A stretch of 6,602 nt of DNA. Source: Moraxellaceae bacterium. GTDB lineage: Bacteria > Pseudomonadota > Gammaproteobacteria > Pseudomonadales > UBA3067. Shown here one piece after another: positions 1-6,049 of the stretch. How positions within the stretch are numbered: the stretch's first letter is position 1; every line of letters begins with the position of its first letter. The DNA is taken from contig NVTH01000030.1 of assembly GCA_002401525.1 (NCBI GenBank), forward strand, positions 1 to 6,602, in the 5' to 3' direction. The translations under genes were made by a program, and so were the position numbers. Below the pieces are notes generated by a model that saw nothing but the letters and a program-made list of their open reading frames with translations, ran no database searches and had not been told where the DNA came from.

Positions 1-2
1 TG

Positions 3-1448
3 TCTCGTACCCATCGCGAGCGCCTGTTAAAAAACGGCTTTATCCGCGAGGTGATGAAGGGCTGGTACATTCCATCTCGCCCGGACCAAGCCCCAGGGGA
101 AAGCACCGATTGGTACGCCTCCTTTTGGGGGTTTTGTCGAGACTATCTGAATACTCGCTTTGCTGAGCAATGGTGCCTTTCCCCTGAACAGTCTTTGGCC
201 CTGCATATCGGTCACTGGACAGTGCCGCGCCAACTGCTGGTTCGAGCTACCAAGGGCGGTAATAAACCAACGAGGCTGCTGCATAATACGTCTATCTTTG
301 ATCTGCGGCTTAAGCTGCCTGATGCCGGCGATGTGATGATACTTGAGGGTTTGCGCATCATGAACCTGCCAGCGGCGCTCATTGCCTGCCCTCCCTCTTA
401 CTTCACTTCGCAAGCCATTGAAATTCGCTCGGCCTTATCAACGATAGGCGATGCCTCCGATATCTTGCGCAAGCTGCTCGACGGTAATCACAGCACCGTC
501 GCGGGTCGCCTAGCCGGAGCCTTTCGCAATATTGGCCGAAACAAAATCGCCGACACGATTATTGATACCATGAGAAGCGCAGGTCATGCCGTAGTTGAAT
601 CTGACCCTTTTGAAAAACAGTCCACTATTACTTTCAGCCACCGTGAACTTTCCCCCCACGTTAACCGAATACGCATGATGTGGGAGCAGTTCCGCCAACC
701 CATTATTGATCACTTTCCAGCATCGCCTGGAAAAATAACCCACCTAAAAGCCTATCTTTCACAGATAGACGAACTCTACGCCGCTGACGCGTATCACTCA
801 CTTTCCATTGAAGGGTACCGCGTAAGCGCTGAGTTAATTGAGCGTGTCAAAGAAGGCAGTTGGAATCCAGACAGCACCAAAGAAGATAACGAATATAAAA
901 ATGCACTCGCCGCGCGTGGTTACTGGCAAGCATTTCAGGCAGTCAAAACCAGCATCACTAAGGTGCTTAAAGGCAACATTCCCAACGGCAGCAATGCAGG
1001 CATCATCGCCGAGGATGATTACAGCACTTGGTATCGCGAATTATTTGCACCTAGTGTCGCCGCTGGGATTATCAGCGCCGCCGACCTGGCGGGCTATCGC
1101 AATCGCCCTGTTTATATTCGGCAATCCATGCACACGCCTCCCAACCATGCGACCGAGCGCGACTTAATGCCCGCCTTCTTCGAACTACTCCAAAAGGAAG
1201 AAAGCCCCGAAGTACGCGTTGTGCTCGGTCACTTTATCTTTGTTTATATTCACCCGTTTATAGACGGTAATGGCCGAACAGGCCGGTTCCTCATGAACCT
1301 AATGTTGGCCGCTGGTGGGTACCCGTGGCTGGTGATTCCTGTGGAAAAGCGCGATATTTATATGGATGCCTTAGAAGCGGCTAGTGTGGAGCAGGATATT
1401 GTGCCTTTTGCTCGGTTTCTTGCTGGCTTGATTAATAATCAGATTTAG
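3..1448 (+). CDS. Fic-family AMP-transferase-type protein with AbiEi-like winged-helix N-terminus (5' end outside window)
   Basis: Fic proteins usually move AMP from ATP onto hydroxyl side chains of target proteins. The full active-site loop HPFIDGNGRTGR is present at 1251-1286, fitting HxFx(D/E)GNGRxxR, with catalytic His at 1251. An inhibitory-helix motif SLSIEG, fitting (S/T)xxxE(G/N), lies upstream at 798-815, so this is a class II Fic whose own Glu should block ATP until relieved. Roughly the first 200 residues are not Fic; they resemble the winged-helix and following domain of AbiEi-type antitoxins (for example KNGFIREVMKGWYIPSRP), suggesting DNA binding or autoregulation. The reading frame is open to the left edge and this similarity begins before the ATG at 51, so that ATG is probably internal. 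The gene ends at TAG and converges on the RhuM remnant 23 bases away. The Fic assignment is firm; the target is unknown and the N-terminal domain call is moderate. Confidence 0.88.
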   Translation, partial: SRTHRERLLKNGFIREVMKGWYIPSRPDQAPGESTDWYASFWGFCRDYLNTRFAEQWCLSPEQSLALHIGHWTVPRQLLVRATKGGNKPTRLLHNTSIFDLRLKLPDAGDVMILEGLRIMNLPAALIACPPSYFTSQAIEIRSALSTIGDASDILRKLLDGNHSTVAGRLAGAFRNIGRNKIADTIIDTMRSAGHAVVESDPFEKQSTITFSHRELSPHVNRIRMMWEQFRQPIIDHFPASPGKITHLKAYLSQIDELYAADAYHSLSIEGYRVSAELIERVKEGSWNPDSTKEDNEYKNALAARGYWQAFQAVKTSITKVLKGNIPNGSNAGIIAEDDYSTWYRELFAPSVAAGIISAADLAGYRNRPVYIRQSMHTPPNHATERDLMPAFFELLQKEESPEVRVVLGHFIFVYIHPFIDGNGRTGRFLMNLMLAAGGYPWLVIPVEKRDIYMDALEAASVEQDIVPFARFLAGLINNQI

Positions 1449-1471
1449 ATTTGTTTCTACATCGGTACTAT

Positions 1472-1954
1472 TTAATACCAAAACCCGTGGCATCGCCCCA
1501 AACGCTGTGAAGCCTTGCCGATTTCTTCCACAACACTCAATCGAGATGTCCTGTCTTTTTTTTGAGCCAGTCTACATCTACTTTTAACCGACCAATCTGG
1601 CTGCAGAGCTTGTCTTTTTCCAAGCATTAACCTGTGATGAGCGAGCTTCAAATCCACCAGGTTATTCAAGCTTCCTAACTCTTCTTCACTTAAATAATTT
1701 TTAGCATTCGCCACATCTTGCTTACGCACCTTGCTGCCACGCCAATTACTTAACCCCATATTATCTTTGTCGCTACTAACACGGGTATGAATAATTTCCG
1801 CGGCGGTTTTACCCGTAATCGCCCAATGCACTTTGTTTTGTACGGTTTTAAAAAATTGAATACTGGCATCTAAAGTCGGATCATAATCGGTGCTAAGTGC
1901 ACGTTGATGGGTAAAGATAAGAAGTTCAGCAGTGGAATTGCTAGAACGATTCAT
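1472..1954 (-). pseudogene. rhuM: RhuM-family gene, internally deleted and 3'-disrupted
   Basis: RhuM-family proteins are usually about 330 residues, of unclear function, and are common in genomic islands. Here only 160 codons remain. Residues 1-17 (ending ELLIFTHQ) match the family's N-terminus, and residue 18 onward (STDYDPT, FFKTVQNKVHWAITGKTAAE, NMGLSNW, NYLSEEELGSLNNLVDL) matches its C-terminal half. The DNA-binding-like middle, roughly 150 residues, is missing without loss of frame at about 1903/1904. After about residue 102 (1649) the RhuM similarity stops and the frame runs through IS3-family DNA. The original start is probably intact: AGGG at 1961-1964 sits six bases before the ATG. 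The remnant lies 42 bases downstream of the abiEi stop on the same strand. It might be transcribed, but I infer no function. Family identification comes from remembered motifs, not a search. Confidence 0.78.
1505..1652 (-). mobile_element. IS3-family insertion sequence remnant (orfA end and start of orfB)
   Basis: Three reading frames together give pieces of an IS3-type transposase. In one frame 1652-1611 reads FEARSSQVNAWKKT, like the end of the OrfA helix-turn-helix (typically F-E-V-H-P-S-Q-V-N-A-W-K-K). In a second frame 1626-1537 reads CLEKDKLCSQIGRL followed by KVDVDWLKKKTGHLD and TGA, the OrfA leucine-zipper tail. The 20 or more residues expected between them are missing. An A8G run on the minus strand at 1563-1555 is in the place of the usual -1 frameshift site, and the shifted frame continues as DRTSRLSVVEE, like the first OrfB residues. 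No DDE catalytic core, terminal inverted repeats or target duplication are visible, so this is a dead fragment. Its edges are approximate. Confidence 0.68.
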
Positions 1955-1996
1955 GTTTTTCCCTTACCTATTCCTCATACCGACATCCCCCTATAT

Positions 1997-2767
1997 CTAC
2001 ATACTCGAAGGCACTGTAATCAAATATTCCTTATCCAGCTTGCCGCCTTTGGCGATGACGCGCTTGCCTGAACCAAGGTCGTACTTAGAACGATCCAGCT
2101 TCTTAAACCATGGGTAATTCTGCCGCTGCGCCAACCAAAAAAAGAGCCTTTTCGCTTTGATATTGCGACAAGCATCCAGCAGGGCATCGAGTTTTCTAGG
2201 TGACAAGTTGACTAGTCCTTGCATTAGCTCGTCAGCATGCTCAAAGCTCACTGAACCTGGAACGCCTGCGAGCACCTCAAGGATGGCCTTTTCTGGGCAT
2301 GAAAATAAGACTGAAGGCAGTCCCTCCTCCCATTGATGCTCTTTGACATATTTGTCATTTAGCATCAGCATTTTTGGCCACAGTGTTTTAGTGCCATGCC
2401 ATTTAAAAGTATCCGATAAACCCAAACGACCTAGCCACCCTGGTAGCTTGGCAGGTGAATAAAGGCGAACGCAGCGATGGGATGACAATGATAGATACTG
2501 CGCAAAGCCAGCCAGCTCCAAGGCACTTAAACCACCTACATGAACGGGCATATCCTGCATTCTTTGCAAAGAAGCAACGACACCTTCCCAGCGTATATTG
2601 CGGGTGTACTGCGTGTATACGCCTGAGGCCATTGGCAATAAGGTTTCACTCTTAACGGCATTATCCAAGGCATGAGTACTTATTCCCTGTGATGCGAGCC
2701 ACTTTTTTGTAGCCAACACCCCATAGGGAAGCAATTCTTTTAGCGCCTGCCTTGCTTCCGTCACCAT
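1997..2767 (-). CDS. abiEi: AbiEi-type antitoxin / winged-helix autoregulator, no AbiEii partner
   Basis: AbiEi is the antitoxin and promoter repressor of type IV AbiE systems; it opposes AbiEii, a nucleotidyltransferase toxin. This 256-residue protein has the family's N-terminal winged helix (LPYGVLATKKWLASQGIS through LLPMASGVYTQY), a central segment with GGLSALELAGFAQYLSLS, and a C-terminal domain ending in GSGKRVIAKGGKLDKEYLITVP. Length and order fit an intact antitoxin. I prefer the ATG at 2767: an AGAGAG tract lies about ten bases upstream, and the extra 19 codons of the longer frame (TTG at 2824) run over a palindrome that looks like an operator. The expected toxin gene normally follows immediately, often overlapping, but here the next sequence is the RhuM remnant. 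It is therefore an orphan, perhaps a leftover or an antidote acting on a toxin elsewhere. Confidence 0.8.
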   Translation of the reverse strand: MVTEARQALKELLPYGVLATKKWLASQGISTHALDNAVKSETLLPMASGVYTQYTRNIRWEGVVASLQRMQDMPVHVGGLSALELAGFAQYLSLSSHRCVRLYSPAKLPGWLGRLGLSDTFKWHGTKTLWPKMLMLNDKYVKEHQWEEGLPSVLFSCPEKAILEVLAGVPGSVSFEHADELMQGLVNLSPRKLDALLDACRNIKAKRLFFWLAQRQNYPWFKKLDRSKYDLGSGKRVIAKGGKLDKEYLITVPSSM

Positions 2768-2790
2768 GAGTTTAATTCTCTCTCTAAAAC

Positions 2791-2805
2791 CGGCGAATAG
2801 CGCCG
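2791..2805. promoter_or_regulatory. Candidate abiEi operator, start-proximal copy
   Basis: A 15-base inverted repeat CGGCG-AATAG-CGCCG lies 24 bases before the preferred abiEi ATG. It matches the arm sequence and five-base spacer of the second copy at 2865-2879. AbiEi proteins are known to repress their own operon by binding inverted repeats at the promoter, so the placement fits; binding by this AbiEi is inference. The site would fall inside the coding sequence if the TTG start were used. Confidence 0.55.
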
Positions 2806-2864
2806 TATAAAAATCACTCTTCAAACTATCACGAAAAGAGCAGGTTTATAATTATTAGTTTATG

Positions 2865-2879
2865 CGGCGTTATACGCCG
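2865..2879. promoter_or_regulatory. Candidate abiEi operator, distal copy
   Basis: CGGCG-TTATA-CGCCG, identical in both arms and spacer length to the copy at 2791-2805, with centres 74 bases apart, close to seven helical turns. Between the two is AT-rich DNA holding a possible minus-strand -10 box (TATAAA, 2850-2845); no convincing -35 is visible. The two sites on one DNA face would suit cooperative repressor binding. Confidence 0.55.
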
Positions 2880-2926
2880 TAATACTTAATTTTATTAAAC
2901 TAGAGGATGGTTTTATGCCCTTATAT

Positions 2927-3439
2927 TCACCCTGCCTGTATTCGCGCCCGATCGATGGGGGCTCCTCTAAAAGGCTTGGTCAGTATCGCATCTGCCATGA
3001 TGCGGGAATGCCTGCCGTTCCCATTGGGAAACGCATGGATAGAGACCAGCTTATGGTGAAAGCGCGCAGCAAGCTCTATTGATCGATAGGTTTTATGCGC
3101 TATCCAGTAGCGCGTATCATCCAGTAATTGGCGTAATTGAATAGCTATCTGGATCGGGTCGACGCCGATGTTCTTTTCTGCCAATCCGTTATGTAACTGC
3201 CGAAATGTCCCTGCCCATTTCCATACTTGACCAAATAACCGTTTGTGCAGATCACACACAAATTTTACGCTTAGGGTGTCTGTGTTATTTTGCTTTTTCA
3301 GCCACCGCAAGCCTTCAACGATGTTGGCTTGTTCCAACTGATCAAGCTCGCCCCTGGTAGTAATATGGGCAAAGCGAAGTCCTTCCTTCTCGTCAGAATC
3401 AAGGAGCGTTGCGCCCTCTGGCTCAGCTAGGTTATTCAT
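2927..3439 (-). CDS. Mobile mystery protein B (Fic-domain), C-terminally truncated
   Basis: The 170-residue product opens with the family signature EPEGATLLDSDEKEGLRFAHI and TTRGELDQLEQANI, followed by LFGQVWKWAGTFR, KNIGVDP and RQLLDDTRYWI. The Fic loop is HAFPNGNGRHSR at residues 135-146. The Asn at the fifth loop position (in place of Asp or Glu) is normal for this family; Ala instead of Pro at the second position is a small deviation. The family's usual length is about 195-200 residues with a C-terminal helix ending near L-L-x-F. Here the sequence after ADAILTK becomes unrelated and stops, so the last 25-30 residues are probably lost. A short insertion (LHNGLA) precedes KNIGVD. The gene overlaps the end of an MmpA-like remnant (ATGAATAA), the coupling expected of mmpAB, and has no strong ribosome site of its own. 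Activity is uncertain; it may be a pseudogene. Confidence 0.82.
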   Translation of the reverse strand: MNNLAEPEGATLLDSDEKEGLRFAHITTRGELDQLEQANIVEGLRWLKKQNNTDTLSVKFVCDLHKRLFGQVWKWAGTFRQLHNGLAEKNIGVDPIQIAIQLRQLLDDTRYWIAHKTYRSIELAARFHHKLVSIHAFPNGNGRHSRIMADAILTKPFRGAPIDRARIQAG

Positions 3440-3539
3440 CTTGGTCCGCTATTCTTTCATCACTCCATAAATCAGAAGGCATTTTTTCGATGATCTCACG
3501 GGTAAGGCGATCAACTTCAAAGGCAAGCTGGGCATGGCC
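3432..3539 (-). pseudogene. C-terminal remnant of an MmpA-like regulator
   Basis: In the frame whose TAA (3434-3432) overlaps the mmpB start, the translation reads LAFEVDRLTREIIEKM, then PSDLWSDERIADQDE. This resembles the C-terminus of mobile mystery protein A (a helical stretch ending in R-E-M-x-x-x-L-W-D), the XRE-type partner normally encoded just before mmpB. The frame stays open back to 3635, but the upstream part carries no helix-turn-helix and overlaps two inverted repeats, so the DNA-binding half appears deleted. The overlap with mmpB and the ending are visible; family membership is inference from a short match. It could instead be the tail of another small regulator. Confidence 0.45.
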
Positions 3540-3551
3540 AAGCCCCCAAAC

Positions 3552-3596
3552 TGTTTTAAAGCTTGGTTCACCTTGTTTTGATATCGCTTTAAAACA
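3552..3596. repeat. 11-base perfect inverted repeat
   Basis: TGTTTTAAAGC (3552-3562) and GCTTTAAAACA (3586-3596) are exact reverse complements with a 23-base loop. They lie at the point where the MmpA-like similarity ends. No T-run follows in either direction, so a classical terminator is unlikely. The role is unknown; it may mark a deletion or insertion boundary. Confidence 0.6.
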
Positions 3597-3601
3597 ACAG
3601 T

Positions 3602-3653
3602 AAGTCAATATATGTAAACTACAAATAGATAAGGTTTAGCCATATATTGACTT
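3602..3653. repeat. Long imperfect palindrome (13-base outer arms plus 5-base inner arms)
   Basis: AAGTCAATATATG (3602-3614) and CATATATTGACTT (3641-3653) pair perfectly. Inside them TAAAC (3615-3619) pairs with GTTTA (3634-3638), with two unpaired bases at 3639-3640 and a 14-base loop. It begins 34 bases past the end of the SEC-C gene. The stem is AT-rich and has no clean U-tract, so it could be a weak terminator, a protein-binding site or the end of a small mobile element. It does not fit the attC box consensus. Confidence 0.65.
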
Positions 3654-3687
3654 GTTTGATCTGAGCAAAAAACCTCAAGAATAAAAT

Positions 3688-4710
3688 TCAATGACGAATC
3701 AAATTTCCAGGCAAGTTAACCTCGCCCAAATCAAAATGTATTACTTCATCAAAAAGCGCTGTTTTTTTGATTTTATATTTCTGCTCATAAACGTTATCTC
3801 CCTCAATTTTTTCGAGTTCCGCTAAACCAAAGAATACTAAAAATCGCTTACAAGCCCTTAAGTAATAACAACGACGAAAATTTTCTTCTGGAGTGGAATA
3901 AGACGACTCTTCCATTTCATCAACCACCATAGGAAAGGCTTGCAGGAAATCATCTTCATAGGCAGAAGTAAACTCCATTTTCTCGCCATGTTGCTTTAAC
4001 AAATACAGAGTGAATAAAAACGACTGCTGTAAAAATGCAACATCGCTGTAGCGATCCCAGTAAGCCCAATTAAACTCAAAGCAATAAGTTTTAAAAATAA
4101 TGGGGTAGAGTCCCTTTGTGCCTGATTCACTGACGATTTTTTTATATTTTTGAGTCAGATAAAAGCGCCCCTTTGTTTTGCGCAGAAATCCGGCCAGCTC
4201 CAGCACAATACGCGCTACATGCAAGTCAAAAAAATCGTCTTCTTTATTCACCTTGTGAACAGAAGCAATAAGTTCATCCGCATATAATTTACTGTAATCA
4301 CTCCACAATGCTCTACAAAGCTTTTGAGGTAGAGAGCCTCTGGCTTTTGTTGCGGGCAATCCTTTTTCATCAATGGCTGCGGCAATGCCATCAATCAACA
4401 TTAAAATAGGCGCACACGGTTCTACCGATAGCGGCTCAGAAAACTGAAAAAGCTCAGGCGTGTCATAGGGGAAATTAAGCATCCGATAAACCTGCTCGGA
4501 GGATAATCCCAGGAAATCATCTTGCGGCTTCTGATTTTGTTTTGCCATGATGGTATCGCTTGCGGCCTGCACTTCTTCTATTGAGTTAAACTCTTGAGCC
4601 GACAGCAATTCACCTAATTCATCACTTACCTCGCGCGATACCGATAGACAGCAATGTTTATATTTTTTGCCACTACCACATGGACAAGGAGCATTTCGAC
4701 CTATTTTCAT
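3688..4710 (-). CDS. SEC-C motif protein with large helical C-terminal domain
   Basis: The SEC-C motif is a small zinc-binding module first known from the end of SecA. Here it is at the N-terminus: GRNAPCPCGSGKKYKHCC, with Cys9, Cys11, Cys20 and Cys21 giving the CxC-x8-CC ligand pattern. After a polar linker (about residues 25-65), the remaining 270 residues are mostly helical and contain family-like segments such as YRMLNFPYDTPELFQF, FDLHVARIVLELAGFLRKTKGRFYLT, EFNWAYWDRY and FLQQSFLFTLYLLKQHGE. I recall this architecture as a conserved family of unknown function; no enzyme motif is evident and there is no signal peptide or membrane segment. The start is supported by AGGA at 4723-4720, nine bases before the ATG. 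Its codon content looks more AT-rich than that of the Fic gene, compatible with a separate acquisition. It stands alone, 121 bases past hipA. Confidence 0.8.
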   Translation of the reverse strand: MKIGRNAPCPCGSGKKYKHCCLSVSREVSDELGELLSAQEFNSIEEVQAASDTIMAKQNQKPQDDFLGLSSEQVYRMLNFPYDTPELFQFSEPLSVEPCAPILMLIDGIAAAIDEKGLPATKARGSLPQKLCRALWSDYSKLYADELIASVHKVNKEDDFFDLHVARIVLELAGFLRKTKGRFYLTQKYKKIVSESGTKGLYPIIFKTYCFEFNWAYWDRYSDVAFLQQSFLFTLYLLKQHGEKMEFTSAYEDDFLQAFPMVVDEMEESSYSTPEENFRRCYYLRACKRFLVFFGLAELEKIEGDNVYEQKYKIKKTALFDEVIHFDLGEVNLPGNLIRH

Positions 4711-4737
4711 TGAGGGTATTCCTGAAAGTTCAATTAT

Positions 4738-4839
4738 TTAATGTTTGTAGCCGTGCAAGTTAGCGAACTTGCTCTTCATGGGTTCCTGCGCTGGAACGAG
4801 AATATTTTCGCCCAACACGTCGCCATCAACCTCAACCAT
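4738..4839 (-). CDS. Possible 33-codon ORF overlapping the end of hipA
   Basis: ATG at 4839-4837 overlaps the hipA stop in ATGGTTGA and runs 33 codons (GDVLGENILVPAQEP, then MKSKFANLHGYKH) to TAA. The overlap is the kind seen in translationally coupled genes and the composition looks protein-like. However, there is no ribosome site, the ORF is short, and I recognise no family. A hairpin at 4755-4772 lies inside it. It may be a chance frame or the tail of a lost gene. Confidence 0.2.
   Translation of the reverse strand: MVEVDGDVLGENILVPAQEPMKSKFANLHGYKH
4755..4772. other. Short hairpin downstream of hipA
   Basis: GCAAGTT-AGCG-AACTTGC forms a perfect seven-base stem with a tetraloop, 60 bases past the hipA stop. 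A second, weaker hairpin (GTTCC at 4782-4786 with GGAAC at 4793-4797) is adjacent. Neither is followed by a T-run on the minus strand, so termination is possible but unsupported. Confidence 0.35.
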
Positions 4840-6049
4840 CCAAAGGTAAGGCTTTCAAATGATTTTCTATCGCCTTGATGATGCCTTTCGAAAGCGGCAA
4901 ATGTGCCTTCTCGCTGCTCCACAACTCATGAAATTTAGTAACCGTTTCTTTTGCGGTATCCAGCACCAGCTTTTCTGGCAACATGGCCTTTGCAGCCATA
5001 TGCGACAATTCATCCATTGAAAAGTCGCTAAACTTTTTACTTCGACTGACTTTGAGTGCCGCTTCATTGTCAGGAATATAAGCAATTGTTGATAAAAAAT
5101 CGTAAGCAGGTGCGATGGATGGCACCTGCTTACGGTTATAAATCAACGACCAGTTTTTCAAGTGCATATCCGCATTGCCGATCAATGTATTAAACACCAG
5201 CCTGCGAACAAACTCAGCAATATCTTCTTCTTGCCCTTCAAGTCCTATGACTTTCGCAATATTACGCATACTGGCCTTTTTGTATTTGTCATGAGGATAG
5301 ACTCCAAAAACTTGTGCAAAATCTTCGATATGAACAGTCTTGCCGTCCTCCCCCCGATCAAATCGCTTAATTGCAAAGGCACTGTCTCCAAACTGCCCTA
5401 TCCCTGCAGGGATGTTGTTAATATCATTGATATTGAGTAGTTGGGTTTCCGGCACATCCATCCCGATTTGCCGTGCCAACTCCATCATTGAATACTCATT
5501 CTCAGGCACACCTTCGTATCTACTTGATGGCAACTTTACAATCCACGATCCACCGGTACCTGTCGCAGGAATAGTTAAACCACCCGCCGTCTGCTGCACG
5601 GCTGAAAACTTCAGTTGTACTCCCGCTAGAGAAAACCGCATTGGACTTTCAGTTATGTTTTCAGCGTCAGCAAACTCAGACGCAACGGCTGGAAGCTCTT
5701 CACCATCCGCAGGCCTGACGGTAACAGCTCCGGGCAAATCTTGTCCCAAGACCCACAATAAAAAAAATTCGCGTTCAGGTTTAACTCCAGCCCTTTCTGC
5801 TAAGTAAGTACGCATGGCTTCCTCGGGCAAGAGGTTTGAAAAGAAGGGCAAAAGCTTTGTCTGCACAGGCTTAAAATCTGCAATCAATCCACCATACACA
5901 TCTTTAAAACCCAGACTTAGTATCGGGCGATTCGCTGTATCGATGTACTCTTCAGTAAAGGCAAACAGGCTACGATCGTGCCCAACATGGGTGATTGTCC
6001 CAACCAGTTCTTCATATAGATAGACGTTGAGGGTAAATACATTACTCAT
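4832..6049 (-). CDS. hipA: HipA-family serine/threonine kinase toxin
   Basis: HipA kinases slow growth and promote persistence; the E. coli enzyme phosphorylates glutamyl-tRNA synthetase, but homologues differ in target. Using the ATG at 6049 (405 residues), the HipA N-terminal domain spans about 1-110 (LYEELVGTI, YGGLIADFKP, FFSNLLPEEAMR). The Gly-rich loop RFSLAGVQLKFSAV follows, whose first Ser matches the autophosphorylated Ser150 of E. coli HipA. WIVKLPSS gives the ATP-binding Lys, IKRFDR the hinge strand, NTLIGNADMHLKNWSLIY the catalytic loop (Asp294, Asn299) and PAYDFLS the metal-binding Asp317. All key residues are present, so the enzyme should be active. The start at 6049 is preferred over the in-frame ATG at 6061 because GGAGAGG sits directly before it. 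It overlaps hipB by eight bases. It is slightly shorter than E. coli HipA (440 residues). Confidence 0.93.
   Translation of the reverse strand: MSNVFTLNVYLYEELVGTITHVGHDRSLFAFTEEYIDTANRPILSLGFKDVYGGLIADFKPVQTKLLPFFSNLLPEEAMRTYLAERAGVKPEREFFLLWVLGQDLPGAVTVRPADGEELPAVASEFADAENITESPMRFSLAGVQLKFSAVQQTAGGLTIPATGTGGSWIVKLPSSRYEGVPENEYSMMELARQIGMDVPETQLLNINDINNIPAGIGQFGDSAFAIKRFDRGEDGKTVHIEDFAQVFGVYPHDKYKKASMRNIAKVIGLEGQEEDIAEFVRRLVFNTLIGNADMHLKNWSLIYNRKQVPSIAPAYDFLSTIAYIPDNEAALKVSRSKKFSDFSMDELSHMAAKAMLPEKLVLDTAKETVTKFHELWSSEKAHLPLSKGIIKAIENHLKALPLDG

Noticed and set aside
51..53. ATG at 51 as the start of the Fic gene
   Set aside because: The frame is open to the left edge and the residues before it (RERLLKNGFIREV) continue the winged-helix similarity, so the true start is probably outside the window.
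838..1167. 109-codon plus-strand frame inside the Fic gene
   Set aside because: Shadow frame of a coding sequence with clear Fic motifs; no ribosome site and no recognisable domain.
1955..1996. Remnant of an abiEii toxin gene after abiEi
   Set aside because: Only 42 bases separate abiEi from the RhuM start and no toxin motif is readable in any frame.
2768..2824. TTG at 2824 as the abiEi start
   Set aside because: No ribosome site, weak start codon, and the extra 19 codons cover one of the twin palindromes; the added residues do not look like family sequence.
2864..2880. Rho-independent terminator for mmpB
   Set aside because: The GC-rich hairpin has no following T-run on the minus strand, and its duplicate at 2791-2805 points to a binding site instead.
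3602..3653. Integron attC recombination site
   Set aside because: The arms lack the RYYYAAC and GTTRRRY boxes in the required positions and orientation.
5340..5807. 155-codon plus-strand frame
   Set aside because: It lies wholly antisense to hipA, whose motifs are unmistakable, and its translation resembles no known family.
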